Below, in pieces: positions 41,837 through 51,643 of a stretch of DNA of 64,000 nt (the first letter of the stretch is position 1; every line of letters starts with the position of its first letter). A program made the translations under genes and the position numbers. Origin of the DNA: Tetragenococcus osmophilus. Lineage in GTDB: Bacteria > Bacillota > Bacilli > Lactobacillales > Enterococcaceae. The DNA is taken from NCBI RefSeq assembly GCF_003795125.1, contig NZ_CP027783.1, positions 1,612,001 to 1,676,000 of the forward strand, read 5' to 3'. The notes below the pieces were generated by a model. It ran no database searches. It was given only the letters and a program-made list of their open reading frames with translations, and had not been told where the DNA came from.

Positions 41837-43066
41837 ATGACAGAATTTGAAAATAATAACTTTACAGAAAACGGTGAAACTATGGAAGATGCTTTAAACG
41901 CTGTTCACGACGTAAAAGTTGGGGATATCGTAAAAGGCGAAGTGCTTGCTATTGAGGATAGACAAGCAATCATCGGTATTGAAGGGACTGGCGTTGAAGG
42001 CGTAGCCCCTGCTAAAGAATTATCTACTTTACCAGTAGAAGATATTAATGAAATCGTAAAAGTTGGTGATGTACTAGACTTTGTCGTTATTTCATCCATC
42101 GGTAATGATAAAGAAAATGGTAGTTACCTATTATCTAAGCGTCGGCTTGATGCTAAAAAAGTTTGGGAAGAAATTGAAGAAAAATATCAAAACGGGGAAA
42201 CTATTGAAGCTCCTGTAACAAACGTAGTCAAGGGCGGACTAGTTGTAGATGTTGGTGTACGTGGATTTGTACCAGCATCTATGGTAGAAGATTATTTTGT
42301 TGATGATTTTAATGATTATAAAGGCAAGACTTTAGAATTTAAGATTATCGAAATTGAACCTTCAGAAAACCGTCTAATCTTGTCTCATAAAGCTATCGTT
42401 GAAAAAGAAAAGGAACAGAAAAAAGAAGAATTGCTTAGCTCCATTTCAGAAGGCGATGTAATCGAAGGTACAGTGGCTCGTTTAACTGACTTTGGTGCCT
42501 TTATTGATTTAGGTGGTATTGATGGTCTTGTCCATGTTTCGGAAATTTCTCATGCTCACGTTGCTAAACCTAGTGATGTACTAAGCGTTGGAGATAAAGT
42601 AAATGTGGCTGTGTTATCAGTGGATCCATCAACTGAACGTGTTTCCTTATCCATTAAGGATACATTACCTGGACCTTGGACAAATATTGAAGAAAAGGCA
42701 CCTAAAGGAAGTATCCTAGAAGGAACAGTTAAACGTTTAACTAGTTTCGGTGCCTTTGTCGAAGTATTTCCAGGTGTAGAAGGCTTGGTTCATATTTCAC
42801 AAATTTCGCATAAACATATTGCGACGCCCCATGAAGTATTAACAGAAGGCGAACAAGTTCAAGTAAAAGTCTTAGATGTTAATCCAGATGAGCATCGTAT
42901 TGCATTAAGTATCAAAGCATTAGAAGAAAAACCTGAAACAGAAGAAACTAACGAAGAACCTGAGCCAGAAGAATATCAAGATTATGAAGACGATGGCTCA
43001 GGGTTTACCATGGGAGACATTTTAGGTGAAACTTTAAATGAAGACAATGAGAACGATGAACAATAA
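41837..43066 (+). CDS. rpsA: 30S ribosomal protein S1 homologue
   Basis: 409 aa from the ATG at 41837, 7 nt after AGGAGGA. Four S1 RNA-binding barrels are visible, beginning near residues 18, 103, 190 and 275. The last two are the most conserved (GTVARLTDFGAFIDLGGIDGLVHVSE and the very similar copy ending VEGLVHISQISHKHI). The C-terminus is acidic (about 370-409). It belongs to the four-domain Firmicute S1/YpfD type, which binds mRNA and may aid initiation. Position between cmk and der is the usual one. Confidence 0.93.
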   Translation: MTEFENNNFTENGETMEDALNAVHDVKVGDIVKGEVLAIEDRQAIIGIEGTGVEGVAPAKELSTLPVEDINEIVKVGDVLDFVVISSIGNDKENGSYLLSKRRLDAKKVWEEIEEKYQNGETIEAPVTNVVKGGLVVDVGVRGFVPASMVEDYFVDDFNDYKGKTLEFKIIEIEPSENRLILSHKAIVEKEKEQKKEELLSSISEGDVIEGTVARLTDFGAFIDLGGIDGLVHVSEISHAHVAKPSDVLSVGDKVNVAVLSVDPSTERVSLSIKDTLPGPWTNIEEKAPKGSILEGTVKRLTSFGAFVEVFPGVEGLVHISQISHKHIATPHEVLTEGEQVQVKVLDVNPDEHRIALSIKALEEKPETEETNEEPEPEEYQDYEDDGSGFTMGDILGETLNEDNENDEQ

Positions 43067-43080
43067 TTCTCGAGTTAAAA

Positions 43081-43107
43081 AGGGCTGTTTTTAAACAGCC
43101 TTTTTTT
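43081..43107 (+). terminator. rpsA terminator
   Basis: AGGGCTGTTT (43081-43090) and AAACAGCC (43093-43100), then seven Ts. Confidence 0.88.
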
Positions 43108-43135
43108 ATGAGAAAAATGAAATATGTAAGAATAC

Positions 43136-43164
43136 TTGCAAGATTAGTTTTCATTGGGTACACT
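43136..43164 (+). promoter_or_regulatory. der promoter
   Basis: TTGCAA (43136-43141), 17-bp spacer, TACACT (43159-43164). The leader to der is about 110 nt and holds no obvious structure. Confidence 0.5.
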
Positions 43165-43278
43165 GGTGAAGTTAAAAGAGATGACTGTATATCAAAAAGT
43201 ATAACTAATAGTTTTTGATTTAGTTGAAAAACCAATTGGCTAAATTTTTGTTATGCAGGTAAAGATGGAGGGAAAAAC

Positions 43279-44589
43279 ATGCCAAGTCCAACGATAGCGA
43301 TTGTTGGTCGTCCAAACGTGGGTAAATCAACAATTTTTAACCGTATTGCTGGAGAGCGAATTTCGATTGTAGAAGATACACCTGGCGTAACCCGTGATCG
43401 TATTTACACAAAAGGAGAATGGCTTAACCAAGAATTTAATGTTATAGATACTGGTGGTATTGATTTAAGCGAGGAACCTTTTAAAGACCAAATTAAACAT
43501 CAAGCAGAAATCGCTATTGAAGAAGCAGATGTCATTATTTTTGTAACAAGTGTACGTGAAGGTGTTACAGAAGATGATGAGTTAGTGGCAAATATTTTAT
43601 ATAAAAGTAATACTCCTGTAGTACTAGCAGTAAATAAAGCTGATAATCCAGAATTACGTAACGACATTTTCGATTTTTATACACTTGGATTAGGGGAACC
43701 TTTTCCAATTTCAGGTAGCCATGGTATTGGTTTAGGTGACGTGTTAGATGAAGCAGCAAAGCATTTCCCTGATAAAACATATACCCAAGAAGATTCAATG
43801 ATTTATTTTAGTCTAATTGGACGGCCAAATGTAGGGAAGTCTTCGCTTATTAATGCGATGCTCGGAGAAAATCGTGTTATTGTTTCAGAGATTGAAGGAA
43901 CTACACGCGAAGCGGTTGATACGCGTTTTGTTAGTGCAAGTGGTCAAGAATTTACTATGATTGATACTGCTGGTATGCGAAAACGAGGAAAAGTATACGA
44001 AAAAACAGAAAAATACAGCGTGATGCGTGCAATGAGAGCGATCGAACGTTCAGACGTCGTTCTAATGGTACTAGACGCTAAAGAGGGTATTCGCGAACAA
44101 GACAAAAAAGTGGCTGGTTATGCCCATGAAGCAGGGTGCGCAATTATCCTTGTAGTCAATAAGTGGGATTTATTAGAAAAAAAGACCAATACGATGCGTA
44201 AATTTGAAGAAAAAGTACGAAATGAATTTCTATATTTGGATTATGCGCCAATTATTTTCGTTTCTGCAAAGACCACGCAGCGTTTGCAACAACTACCTGA
44301 CTTGATTGAAAGGGTAGGGTTGAATCAAAACTTGCGAGTACCGTCTTCTGTGTTAAATGATGTCATTATGGACGCAGTAGCGATTAATCCAACGCCTACA
44401 GATAAAGGAAGACGTTTGAAAATTTTCTATGCGACGCAAGTATCAGTAAAACCGCCTACCTTTGTCATTTTTGTGAATGATGAAAATTTGATGCATTTTT
44501 CGTATTCACGGTTTTTAGAAAACCAAATTCGACGATCATTTGAATTTGAAGGTACGCCTATTCGTATTATTCCACGTAAAAGAAAGTAA
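43279..44589 (+). CDS. der: Ribosome biogenesis GTPase Der (EngA)
   Basis: 436 aa with two tandem GTPase domains. GRPNVGKS occurs at about residues 9-16 and again at about 183-190; DTGGID and [10 protein letters not shown] are the G3 loops; NKAD and NKWD the G4 motifs. A C-terminal KH-like domain (about 350-436) ends in basic PRKRK. It is essential for 50S subunit assembly. Length is standard. It sits between rpsA and hup as in Bacillus. Confidence 0.97.
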   Translation: MPSPTIAIVGRPNVGKSTIFNRIAGERISIVEDTPGVTRDRIYTKGEWLNQEFNVIDTGGIDLSEEPFKDQIKHQAEIAIEEADVIIFVTSVREGVTEDDELVANILYKSNTPVVLAVNKADNPELRNDIFDFYTLGLGEPFPISGSHGIGLGDVLDEAAKHFPDKTYTQEDSMIYFSLIGRPNVGKSSLINAMLGENRVIVSEIEGTTREAVDTRFVSASGQEFTMIDTAGMRKRGKVYEKTEKYSVMRAMRAIERSDVVLMVLDAKEGIREQDKKVAGYAHEAGCAIILVVNKWDLLEKKTNTMRKFEEKVRNEFLYLDYAPIIFVSAKTTQRLQQLPDLIERVGLNQNLRVPSSVLNDVIMDAVAINPTPTDKGRRLKIFYATQVSVKPPTFVIFVNDENLMHFSYSRFLENQIRRSFEFEGTPIRIIPRKRK

Positions 44590-44609
44590 AAGATTTTACC
44601 ACAGTCTTC

Positions 44610-44630
44610 CCCTTTTGGCAAAGGGTTTTT
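44610..44630 (+). terminator. der terminator
   Basis: CCCTTT, TGGC loop, AAAGGG (44610-44625), then TTTTT and a further T-rich stretch. Confidence 0.75.
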
Positions 44631-44688
44631 CCTTTTTATAAATAAATAGGTAAAAAAGAAAAAAATGGCCTTAAAATGGCAAAAAACC

Positions 44689-44750
44689 TTGATATTAAAA
44701 GGTTCTTGTGATAACGTTATATCAGAATATTGATCGAGTGCATCAATATT
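44689..44750 (+). promoter_or_regulatory. hup promoter and leader inverted repeat
   Basis: A promoter candidate is TTGATA (44689-44694), 17-bp spacer, TAACGT (44712-44717). Just downstream, AATATTGAT (44726-44734) and ATCAATATT (44742-44750) form a perfect 9-bp inverted repeat with a 7-nt loop. It lies about 80 nt before the hup start and could be an operator or a leader hairpin. Confidence 0.45.
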
Positions 44751-44828
44751 TGTCACGTGATTTTGGACCACTCAATTAAACGTGATTATACCGAAACATC
44801 ATTATATTTTCAGGAGGTGATTCCATCC

Positions 44829-45104
44829 ATGGCAAATAAAGCAGAATTAATCGAAAAAGTTGCAGAAACGACTGATTTAACTAAAAAAGATGCAACTGCT
44901 GCAGTTGATGCTGTATTTTCAACTATTCAAGATTCTCTAGCTAGCGGCGAAAAAGTTCAATTGATCGGTTTTGGTAACTTCGAAGTACGTTCTCGCGCAG
45001 AACGCAAAGGACGTAACCCACAAACTGGTGAAGAAATTAAGATCCCAGCAAGCAACGTACCAGCATTTAAACCTGGTAAAGCGTTAAAAGACGCTGTAAA
45101 ATAA
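44829..45104 (+). CDS. hup: DNA-binding protein HU
   Basis: 91 aa from the ATG at 44829 after AGGAGGTGATT. It shows the whole HU fold: [13 protein letters not shown] helices, [21 protein letters not shown] with the DNA-intercalating beta arm (Arg-Asn-Pro, about residues 61-63) and the C-terminal [15 protein letters not shown]. It packages and bends DNA. Highly expressed type of ribosome site and codons. It has its own leader and terminator. Confidence 0.97.
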   Translation: MANKAELIEKVAETTDLTKKDATAAVDAVFSTIQDSLASGEKVQLIGFGNFEVRSRAERKGRNPQTGEEIKIPASNVPAFKPGKALKDAVK

Positions 45105-45115
45105 ATTTTGAATAT

Positions 45116-45147
45116 AAAAACCCTTGAGAAATCAAGGGTTTTTTTTA
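45116..45147 (+). terminator. hup terminator
   Basis: AAAACCCTTGA, GAAA loop, TCAAGGGTTTT and a T run; a textbook intrinsic terminator. Confidence 0.92.
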
Positions 45148-45291
45148 GTCTCTTTTTTTGTAATAATACATATGTTTTAACTCAGTTAGTTTATAGCTTG
45201 TTTATAATTTTTGACTTCAACCAAAGCTTGTTTTACGATGGCCTTAAATAAGTAACTTAAGTAAATATGGGGAACTGAAAGAAGGATAAAT

Positions 45292-46161
45292 ATGGATAAT
45301 ATTTATGAAACACAAAAAGAGGGACAGCCCAAACAATCCCAACCTGTACAACCAGGTATTGAATCTAAGATGGAGCCACTACCTGTTCAGCCTTTAAACT
45401 ATAAAGGAAGTGGAAAATTAAAAGGACGTACTGCTTTGATTACTGGCGGAGATAGTGGAATTGGTCGTGCCGTTGCAATAGCTTATGCTAAAGAAGGAGC
45501 TAATATCGGCATCGGTTATCTCAATGAAGATGAAGATGCACAACAAACAAAAGCATTTGTTGAAGATGAAGGTGTTAAAGGGCTATTGTTACCTGGGGAT
45601 GTTTCCGATGAAGCTACTTGCCAATCTATTATTGAAAAGACTGTAGCTGAATTTGGGCAACTAGACATTCTAGTAAATGTAGCCGGTATCCAATTCGTTC
45701 GAAATGATATAGAAGATATTACAGCGGAACAATGGCATGAGACTTTCAGTACCAATATTGACTCCATCTTTTATTTGAGCAAGTATGCGATGAAATATCT
45801 TAAACAAGGAAGTGCCATCATCAATACTACTTCGGTTAATCCTTATATGGGCAAACCTGAATTGATTGATTATACTTCTACTAAGGGAGCGATTGTTGGT
45901 TTTACTAGAAGCCTTGCCCAAAGCGTAGCTTCTAAGGGAATCCGTGTAAATATGGTGGCCCCGGGCCCTATTTGGACGCCTTTAATTCCAGCTACTTTTG
46001 ATGAAGAGTCCGTTGGTAACTTTGGTCTAGAAGTACCAATGGGAAGACCAGGGCAACCAGCAGACTTAGCTGGTTCTTATGTGCTTCTTGCTTCAGATGA
46101 AGGAGCTTATATTACGGGTCAATGTATTCACATCAATGGTGGTCAAGTTATGCATTCTTAA
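45292..46161 (+). CDS. Short-chain dehydrogenase, general-stress (YhdF/YdaD/GS39) type
   Basis: 289 aa. It has the N-terminal extension of about 40 residues (QSQPVQPGIESKMEPLP) typical of this subgroup. Then TGGDSGIGRAVA (cofactor loop, about 51-62), NVAGIQ, the serine in NTTSVN, and YTSTK (about residues 196-200). Bacillus homologues are induced by salt and other stress. Substrate unknown. It stands alone, with 187 bp upstream that holds no clear promoter, and ends at a terminator. Confidence 0.88.
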   Translation: MDNIYETQKEGQPKQSQPVQPGIESKMEPLPVQPLNYKGSGKLKGRTALITGGDSGIGRAVAIAYAKEGANIGIGYLNEDEDAQQTKAFVEDEGVKGLLLPGDVSDEATCQSIIEKTVAEFGQLDILVNVAGIQFVRNDIEDITAEQWHETFSTNIDSIFYLSKYAMKYLKQGSAIINTTSVNPYMGKPELIDYTSTKGAIVGFTRSLAQSVASKGIRVNMVAPGPIWTPLIPATFDEESVGNFGLEVPMGRPGQPADLAGSYVLLASDEGAYITGQCIHINGGQVMHS

Positions 46162-46191
46162 TCGCCATATTAGGGATAAGTTTTTTATCTC

Positions 46192-46233
46192 TCCTCTTAT
46201 AGCTATCATGTGTAGTTATAAGGGGATTTTTTT
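46192..46233 (+). terminator. Terminator after the stress-type SDR gene
   Basis: TCCTCTTATAGCT (46192-46204) pairs with AGTTATAAGGGGA (46214-46226) with two G-T positions, then a run of Ts. Confidence 0.75.
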
Positions 46234-46378
46234 ATTCGTTCCCCAAATTGGAACCGTTGTGTAAATCAGATGGAAAAGTGCGGTTTTTAGCTTCTAAGAG
46301 CAATTGCAAAATTTCTCAAATCCCTTATTTTCATGGTACAATGAAAGTGTATAAATAGATACGAAAAGAGGAAAAGCT

Positions 46379-47416
46379 ATGCAGTTGACCTATCAAAGAC
46401 AGGATCTAACTACGCAAATTACTTATGGACAGCCTCTTACTAAAAGTATTGGTGAAGTATTGCCACCTGCTAGACATGTGATCATTTTAACCAACCAACG
46501 GTATTATGATCAGTTTTTTGAAAAAGTCCAACGTGCGTTTTCTCATAATAATATTGACTGGTATATTTGCCGAAATCAGTTGTATTGTAACCATTTAGAG
46601 GAATTGACAGAATTCTTACAATATATGAGTCGCTTTTCTCGAACAAATGAGTATCTTTTTATTGCATTTGGTAACGAAGGAGTCATCCAACTCACAGGTT
46701 TTTTACAGCAAACTTCATTATTTGCAGCAAAATATTGGGTGATCGCGACTTCTTTGCGTTCGTTTTTTTGTGCATTAAGTGAAGATTGTACAATATGCAA
46801 AGAGCCCTATAACGAATTATTACATCAAAAAAATTTGCCAGAGCATCTTTTTTTAGATCAATCAATTGTACAAAAACAAGTGGATGGAAAGTTGGTTGAT
46901 TTGCAGTTGCTGATTAAAACAGGGCTAGTGAGCGATTATTCCTTTTTACAAGGGTTGTTTAAAAGCTTTCCAACCAAAAAACAATTACAACGTACTTCTT
47001 TTATTGCATTCGTTGAAAAAGCGGTCCAATTACATCAACAGCATGCTCCAATAATTGCTTCTTATGGCACAATATTTGAGAAAGCTTTTTATTTAACTGA
47101 AAATGGTCATTTACTTTCAGCACATATGAAGCAGTTCTTAGGGTTACTTTTGCAATTATTCTGGAATTTGGAATTAAATAATTCTACCTTTCAAATTAAA
47201 AATTTCATGCTGTGGTTAAAAAAGTTAGGTTACCCGCTTGAATTACCAAGAGCGTTGTTAGTAGGAGAGTATTTAGAACAAGTACTCTCCTTACAAGAAG
47301 AAGACCATATGCGTGTCTTATCCGATATTGGAAAAATTGGGAATACACAAGAAGCTGATGAAAAGACAGTTATAAATGCTATCGAACGTTATCAAAAAAT
47401 AATTTCAGAGATTTGA
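46379..47416 (+). CDS. AroB-like protein lacking catalytic residues
   Basis: 345 aa, the length of 3-dehydroquinate synthase (AroB). By eye it follows AroB: YGQPLTKSIGEVLPPARHVIILTNQ at the N-terminus, EYLFIAFGNEGVIQLTGF where AroB has its Gly-rich NAD loop, LQLLIKTGLVSDYSFL where AroB has EVIKYG, and ASYGTIFEKAFYL where AroB has NFGHTFGHA. The zinc ligands (Glu and two His) and the GGG loop are replaced. It is likely a pseudoenzyme. It stands 10 bp before a YpiA-like gene, and in Bacillus ypiA follows the aromatic amino acid genes. Homology is inferred without alignment. Confidence 0.6.
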   Translation: MQLTYQRQDLTTQITYGQPLTKSIGEVLPPARHVIILTNQRYYDQFFEKVQRAFSHNNIDWYICRNQLYCNHLEELTEFLQYMSRFSRTNEYLFIAFGNEGVIQLTGFLQQTSLFAAKYWVIATSLRSFFCALSEDCTICKEPYNELLHQKNLPEHLFLDQSIVQKQVDGKLVDLQLLIKTGLVSDYSFLQGLFKSFPTKKQLQRTSFIAFVEKAVQLHQQHAPIIASYGTIFEKAFYLTENGHLLSAHMKQFLGLLLQLFWNLELNNSTFQIKNFMLWLKKLGYPLELPRALLVGEYLEQVLSLQEEDHMRVLSDIGKIGNTQEADEKTVINAIERYQKIISEI

Positions 47417-47426
47417 GGGAAAGTAA

Positions 47427-48686
47427 ATGACATATAGTGAAAAAATGCTTGCTGCATTAGACCAAGAAGATATAAACGAGGCACAATCCCAGTTAAAACA
47501 AGCCTTAGAAAATGACGATGAGGATATTTTAGAAGAATTAGGGGAAACTTTGCTTTCTATGGGCTTTTTAGATGAAGCAAAGCAAGTTTTCGAGCACTTA
47601 AAATCTCGTCAACCGGAACAAGAAACGATGAACCTGCCGCTAGCAGAAATAGCGGTGGAAAACAATGAAACAGATCTAGCGCTAGAGTTATTAGAAGAAG
47701 TAGATGCTACTAGTGAATTATATCCACAAGCTTTATTAATTACTGCTGATTTGTACCAAGTTTTAGGCGTTCCAGAGGTAAGTGAGGCAAAATTAAAAGA
47801 AGCAGCACGTATTCTCCCTGATGAGTCGCTTATCCAATTTGCTCTAGCAGAACTTTACTTTTCAATGGATCGCTTGAATGAAGCAGAATTTATTTATCAA
47901 CATTTATTAGAATTAGGCGAAGATGAAATCAATAGTGTATCGATAAATGAACGATTAGGAACAACGCTTAGTTTAGAAGGTGATTTTGAAAATGCTGTTG
48001 AGTATTTAGAAAACTCTTTAGAAGAAGGGCAGACAGATGAACGACTTTTCCAAATAGCCTTTGTTTACCGGCAGTTACAAGATAACGATAAATCCATTCA
48101 CTATTTACAAGAATTGCGCTCGTTAAACCCGCAATATCAAGCTTTGTATTTACCACTAGCTGAAAGCCTGCAAGAAGAAGAGCTAACAGAAGAAGCTCAG
48201 ACGGTAGCGGAAGAAGGAATCCATGAAAATCCTTATTCAGTAGATTTGTACCATTTTGCTTCTGAGAATAGTTATCGTTTACACGATGCTAAAAAGGCAG
48301 AAGACTTTTTACTTCAAGCTCTAGAACTAGGCGAAAAGACAGATAAAACACTTTTGACACTTAGTAATTTGTATTTAAATGAAGAACGATTTGAAGATGT
48401 AATAGATACAATCAATCGGATGGAAGATCCTCAAACTCCTGACGCTTTATGGGATTTAGCCCACGCATATAATGAGTTAGAAGAATTTGAACAAGCTGCC
48501 CAATATTATGATCAAGCAAGCGTAAGTCTCAAAGATGAGCCAGACTTTATGAAAGAATATGGGATCTTCTTACGTGAAGAAGGGCGCTTAGAAGAAGCGA
48601 AATCTTATTTATCTAACTACTTGGAATATGAGCCAGGGGACATGGAGGCAACGTCGATTTTGGATGACTTATCAGAAAGATGGTGA
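47427..48686 (+). CDS. ypiA: TPR-repeat protein, YpiA-like
   Basis: 419 aa, acidic, made of about ten tetratricopeptide repeats, for example [30 protein letters not shown] and [16 protein letters not shown]. No signal peptide or enzyme motif. TPR proteins act as scaffolds. Start follows GAGGGAAAG, 10 bp after the AroB-like gene, and the ypiB gene begins 4 bp downstream. The pair with ypiB is conserved in Firmicutes but its role is not established. Confidence 0.85.
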   Translation: MTYSEKMLAALDQEDINEAQSQLKQALENDDEDILEELGETLLSMGFLDEAKQVFEHLKSRQPEQETMNLPLAEIAVENNETDLALELLEEVDATSELYPQALLITADLYQVLGVPEVSEAKLKEAARILPDESLIQFALAELYFSMDRLNEAEFIYQHLLELGEDEINSVSINERLGTTLSLEGDFENAVEYLENSLEEGQTDERLFQIAFVYRQLQDNDKSIHYLQELRSLNPQYQALYLPLAESLQEEELTEEAQTVAEEGIHENPYSVDLYHFASENSYRLHDAKKAEDFLLQALELGEKTDKTLLTLSNLYLNEERFEDVIDTINRMEDPQTPDALWDLAHAYNELEEFEQAAQYYDQASVSLKDEPDFMKEYGIFLREEGRLEEAKSYLSNYLEYEPGDMEATSILDDLSERW

Positions 48687-48690
48687 AATT

Positions 48691-49251
48691 ATGGAAATAG
48701 CCACATTAGATAAAAAACGGTTCTTAAACTGGTTTGTCTCGCATGAAACTTTTGCTAAAAGAGAAGTTTCTTGGATATTAAATTATTTAGCAAATCATGA
48801 AGCGATTTTAAAACATGTTCACTTTGTTGAGAAAGCAAGACGTACACCTAGGGGATTAACATTACGTACACAACGTTTTTATGGAGAGCCTATTACTTTA
48901 TATCTTGGTGGACAAATGTTTAATGATAGTGATCAAATTTTTCATGACATTCGTTTAAATTGGCGCGATCCGCTTTATATTGAATGTCAGTTTACTAATC
49001 CATGGGATAATGAGCTGTACTTAGGAGTGTTAGAAGATAATCCATACTATCGCTGGAATGATACAATGGATGCTCAGACATTAGCGAATGTGGAATCTTA
49101 TTTGAAGAAGGAAGCTTTACAAGCAGAAATTAGCGAATTATATAAAGAAATTGATCAAGCCTTAGAAGAAAATGACCAAAAATCTTTTATGGAGCTTTCA
49201 GAAAAGGTAAATCAATTATTAGCGCAAAAAGAAGTAAATAGCCATTCTTAA
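48691..49251 (+). CDS. ypiB: UPF0302 family protein YpiB
   Basis: 186 aa from the ATG at 48691; earlier in-frame codons lie within ypiA. It matches UPF0302: [23 protein letters not shown] at the N-terminus and the [11 protein letters not shown] and [16 protein letters not shown] segments, then a short acidic C-terminal coil (DUF2527-like, about 150-186). Cytosolic, function unknown. Position after the TPR gene is the conserved one. Confidence 0.88.
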   Translation: MEIATLDKKRFLNWFVSHETFAKREVSWILNYLANHEAILKHVHFVEKARRTPRGLTLRTQRFYGEPITLYLGGQMFNDSDQIFHDIRLNWRDPLYIECQFTNPWDNELYLGVLEDNPYYRWNDTMDAQTLANVESYLKKEALQAEISELYKEIDQALEENDQKSFMELSEKVNQLLAQKEVNSHS

Positions 49252-49259
49252 CATAGGAA

Positions 49260-49299
49260 GACTTATGACGTAAGTAAAATATGTCATAAGTCTTTTTTT
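49260..49299 (+). terminator. ypiB terminator
   Basis: GACTTATGAC (49260-49269) and GTCATAAGTC (49283-49292) are perfect 10-bp arms followed by seven Ts. Confidence 0.9.
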
Positions 49300-49389
49300 A
49301 GCTGGGTTTAAACAGATGTTTCTTATTCTAGGAATTCTAGGGATCTTTTGCTAAAATGAAAAGGAACTTAGTAAAGGGAGGAAAGATCA

Positions 49390-49725
49390 TTGTCTGAAAA
49401 TTATACATTAACAGCCATGCAAAAAGAAGTGGATCAATATATCCAACAATTTAAATCCGGATATTTTACGCCTTTAGCCCAAGTGGCGCGTCTTACTGAA
49501 GAAGTAGGAGAACTAGCTAGGGAAGTAAACCACTTTTATGGAGAAAAACAAAAAAAGACAACAGAAGCTCCGAATACTGTAAAAGAAGAACTAGGAGATA
49601 TCTTATTTGTGACGCTTATCATGGCCAATTCATTAAATATTGATTTAACTGAAGTATTTGAAAATAATATGAAAAAATTCAATCAAAGGGATTACAATCG
49701 TTTCGAACGAAAAGATGAGCAGTAG
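49390..49725 (+). CDS. MazG-like nucleotide pyrophosphohydrolase, YpjD type
   Basis: 111 aa with TTG start; GGGAGGAAAG lies upstream and no ATG fits. It is a single MazG-like all-alpha NTP-PPase domain: LTEEVGELAREVNHFYG (metal-binding EExxE, about residues 36-52) and EELGDILFVTLIMAN (ExxD, about 67-81). It probably removes non-canonical NTPs. It precedes cca, as ypjD precedes the cca region in Bacillus. Confidence 0.87.
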   Translation: MSENYTLTAMQKEVDQYIQQFKSGYFTPLAQVARLTEEVGELAREVNHFYGEKQKKTTEAPNTVKEELGDILFVTLIMANSLNIDLTEVFENNMKKFNQRDYNRFERKDEQ

Positions 49726-49753
49726 TTGTAAAAGTAAGGAGAAAGAGTAGCAT

Positions 49754-50971
49754 ATGAAATTAGGAAAAATCCCAGCTGAATTTCAACAAGCACTGCCTGT
49801 TTTAAGAAAGCTTACTAAAGCAGGTCACGAAGCTTATTTTGTCGGTGGAAGTGTACGTGATGTTTTATTAAACCATCCAATCCATGATGTAGATATTGCC
49901 ACAAGTGCTTTTCCAGAAGAGATAAAACAAATTTTTCCCAAAACCATTGATGTTGGTATCGACCATGGAACGGTTTTAGTTTTAGAAGAGTCTGGACAAT
50001 ATGAGATTACTACTTTTCGTACAGAATCGAGCTACCAAGACTTCCGTCGGCCAGATCATGTTGAATTTGTGCGCTCATTAAAAGAAGACTTAAAACGCCG
50101 TGACTTTACTATTAACGCTTTTGCGCTTCGTGAAGATGGTGAAATTGTAGATTTATTTAATGGGCTAGCGGACTTAAAGCAGCATATTTTGCGCGCTGTA
50201 GGTAACCCTCATGAACGTTTTTTTGAAGATGCCTTACGTATGATACGGGGATTGCGTTTTGTCAGTCAGCTGGGCTTTACTTTGGAAGAAGACACTTTTG
50301 CGGCGATTAAAGAAAACAATCAGTTGTTAGAAAAAATTTCTGTTGAACGTATTAATATTGAATTTGTAAAACTCTTATTAGGAGATTATAGAAATAAGGG
50401 AATAAGCGCCTTTATTTCAAGTCAGTGTTTTGAATATTGTCCGCAATTGGCAGGCAAATCACAAGAATTGTTGGCTTTATCGCACTTACCAGAAATGACT
50501 ATTAATTATGAAAGTCAAGCTTGGGTGCTATTGCTTGATCAATTAAATGTGAATGAAACAGATATACGAAGCTTTTTAAAAAAATGGAAATGCTCTAATG
50601 AAATGATTAAGACTGTGCAGGCAGTATTTCACGCTTTACAGGTCCGTAAACAAAAAGAGTTTACTTCTGAGCTATTATATCAACTTGGAGAAAAACAAGC
50701 GCTTCTAACTGAAGAATTACTTCCTTTTTATGGCAAAGAAGCAAATCCTGCAAAAGTGCGCCATGATTATCAGTTATTACCGATACATTCATTAAAAGAT
50801 TTGGCTGTTGACGGAAATGATTTAATGAATTATTTTGATAAAAAACCTGGACGTTGGCTAAAAGAGCTATTAACTTTTTTAGAAAGAGCTGTTATTTGCC
50901 GCCAAGTAACAAATAAAAAAGAAGTTTTATTATATATAGCAGAAAAAAAGCAAATAGAATCGGCTCAATAG
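49754..50971 (+). CDS. cca: CCA tRNA nucleotidyltransferase
   Basis: 405 aa, class II CCA-adding enzyme. The head has YFVGGSVRDVLL (about residues 27-38) and HDVDIATSA with the catalytic aspartates; RRPDHVEFV and RRDFTINAFALRED follow, then ERFFEDALRMIRGLRF of the neck. The C-terminal body is the Gram-positive type. It adds or repairs the 3' CCA end of tRNAs. Usual length. It follows the MazG-like gene by 28 bp. Confidence 0.95.
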   Translation: MKLGKIPAEFQQALPVLRKLTKAGHEAYFVGGSVRDVLLNHPIHDVDIATSAFPEEIKQIFPKTIDVGIDHGTVLVLEESGQYEITTFRTESSYQDFRRPDHVEFVRSLKEDLKRRDFTINAFALREDGEIVDLFNGLADLKQHILRAVGNPHERFFEDALRMIRGLRFVSQLGFTLEEDTFAAIKENNQLLEKISVERINIEFVKLLLGDYRNKGISAFISSQCFEYCPQLAGKSQELLALSHLPEMTINYESQAWVLLLDQLNVNETDIRSFLKKWKCSNEMIKTVQAVFHALQVRKQKEFTSELLYQLGEKQALLTEELLPFYGKEANPAKVRHDYQLLPIHSLKDLAVDGNDLMNYFDKKPGRWLKELLTFLERAVICRQVTNKKEVLLYIAEKKQIESAQ

Positions 50972-50981
50972 AAAAACTTTA

Positions 50982-51016
50982 AAACGCTGGGGTAAAGCTT
51001 TTTTTACCTTAGCGTT
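50982..51016 (+). terminator. cca terminator
   Basis: AAACGCTGGGGTAAA and TTTACCTTAGCGTTT pair with two G-T positions; the loop is T-rich and Ts follow. Confidence 0.75.
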
Positions 51017-51104
51017 TCTTTTATATGCTTTGTTTACCTTAATAAAGGATTGTGCTAAACTTAGATTGTAAGATTATGAACAAACAGATAAGGGAGGATT
51101 TATT

Positions 51105-51560
51105 ATGGCAAGGCAGATGAAAGCTTTAAAACTTTTTTTCCGCAATGGGGAAACTTGGACTATCGATCGTCGACACATCGGGGATTTGTGGATTAAGCAA
51201 GTAACCACAAGTTACGGCAGAATTAATGGTAGTGACTTTGTAGAAATTCATCCATGTGCAGCCTTTAAAATGGAAGTTTATCAAGAAGGCGATCATGTTG
51301 CAACTTCTGATATTAACTTAGGCGGGCTTGAAATGGGAATGTTTTCCAGAGCATTGAAATATCAAGATATTGAAAATATGCAAATTGTTTATCAAAGTGG
51401 AGAACCAGATACTGTATACTTCCCATATAAAGACAAAGATGAAGAAGGTTTAGATAACGTTAACCAAACGACAAAGGTTAGCGAAACAACGAACAATTTA
51501 TATGTTGTCATTGATCCTAATAATACTGTCGATGATATTTACAGCGATTATTTAGGTTAA
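51105..51560 (+). CDS. Conserved hypothetical protein
   Basis: 151 aa, not recognised. ATG follows AGGGAGG. The first half (about residues 1-65) reads as beta strands (LKLFFRNGETWTIDRRHIGDLWIK), the middle has GGLEMGMFSRALKYQDIENMQIVY, and the C-terminal third is acidic and Asn/Thr-rich. No signal peptide or membrane helix. A weak extended -10 promoter (TGCTAAACT, 51053-51061) lies about 45 bp upstream. It stands between cca and a nuclease gene. No function is suggested. Confidence 0.6.
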   Translation: MARQMKALKLFFRNGETWTIDRRHIGDLWIKQVTTSYGRINGSDFVEIHPCAAFKMEVYQEGDHVATSDINLGGLEMGMFSRALKYQDIENMQIVYQSGEPDTVYFPYKDKDEEGLDNVNQTTKVSETTNNLYVVIDPNNTVDDIYSDYLG

Positions 51561-51643
51561 TAATAACTAATTAGCGAGAATCTAGCCTATAGATCCTCGC
51601 TGTTTCTTTGTTAAAAATAAAATTTAGAAAAAGTGAACAATAG

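Noticed and set aside
44427-44828. Minus-strand frame across the der 3' end and gap
   Set aside because: It covers the der terminator and hup promoter antisense and has no recognisable product.
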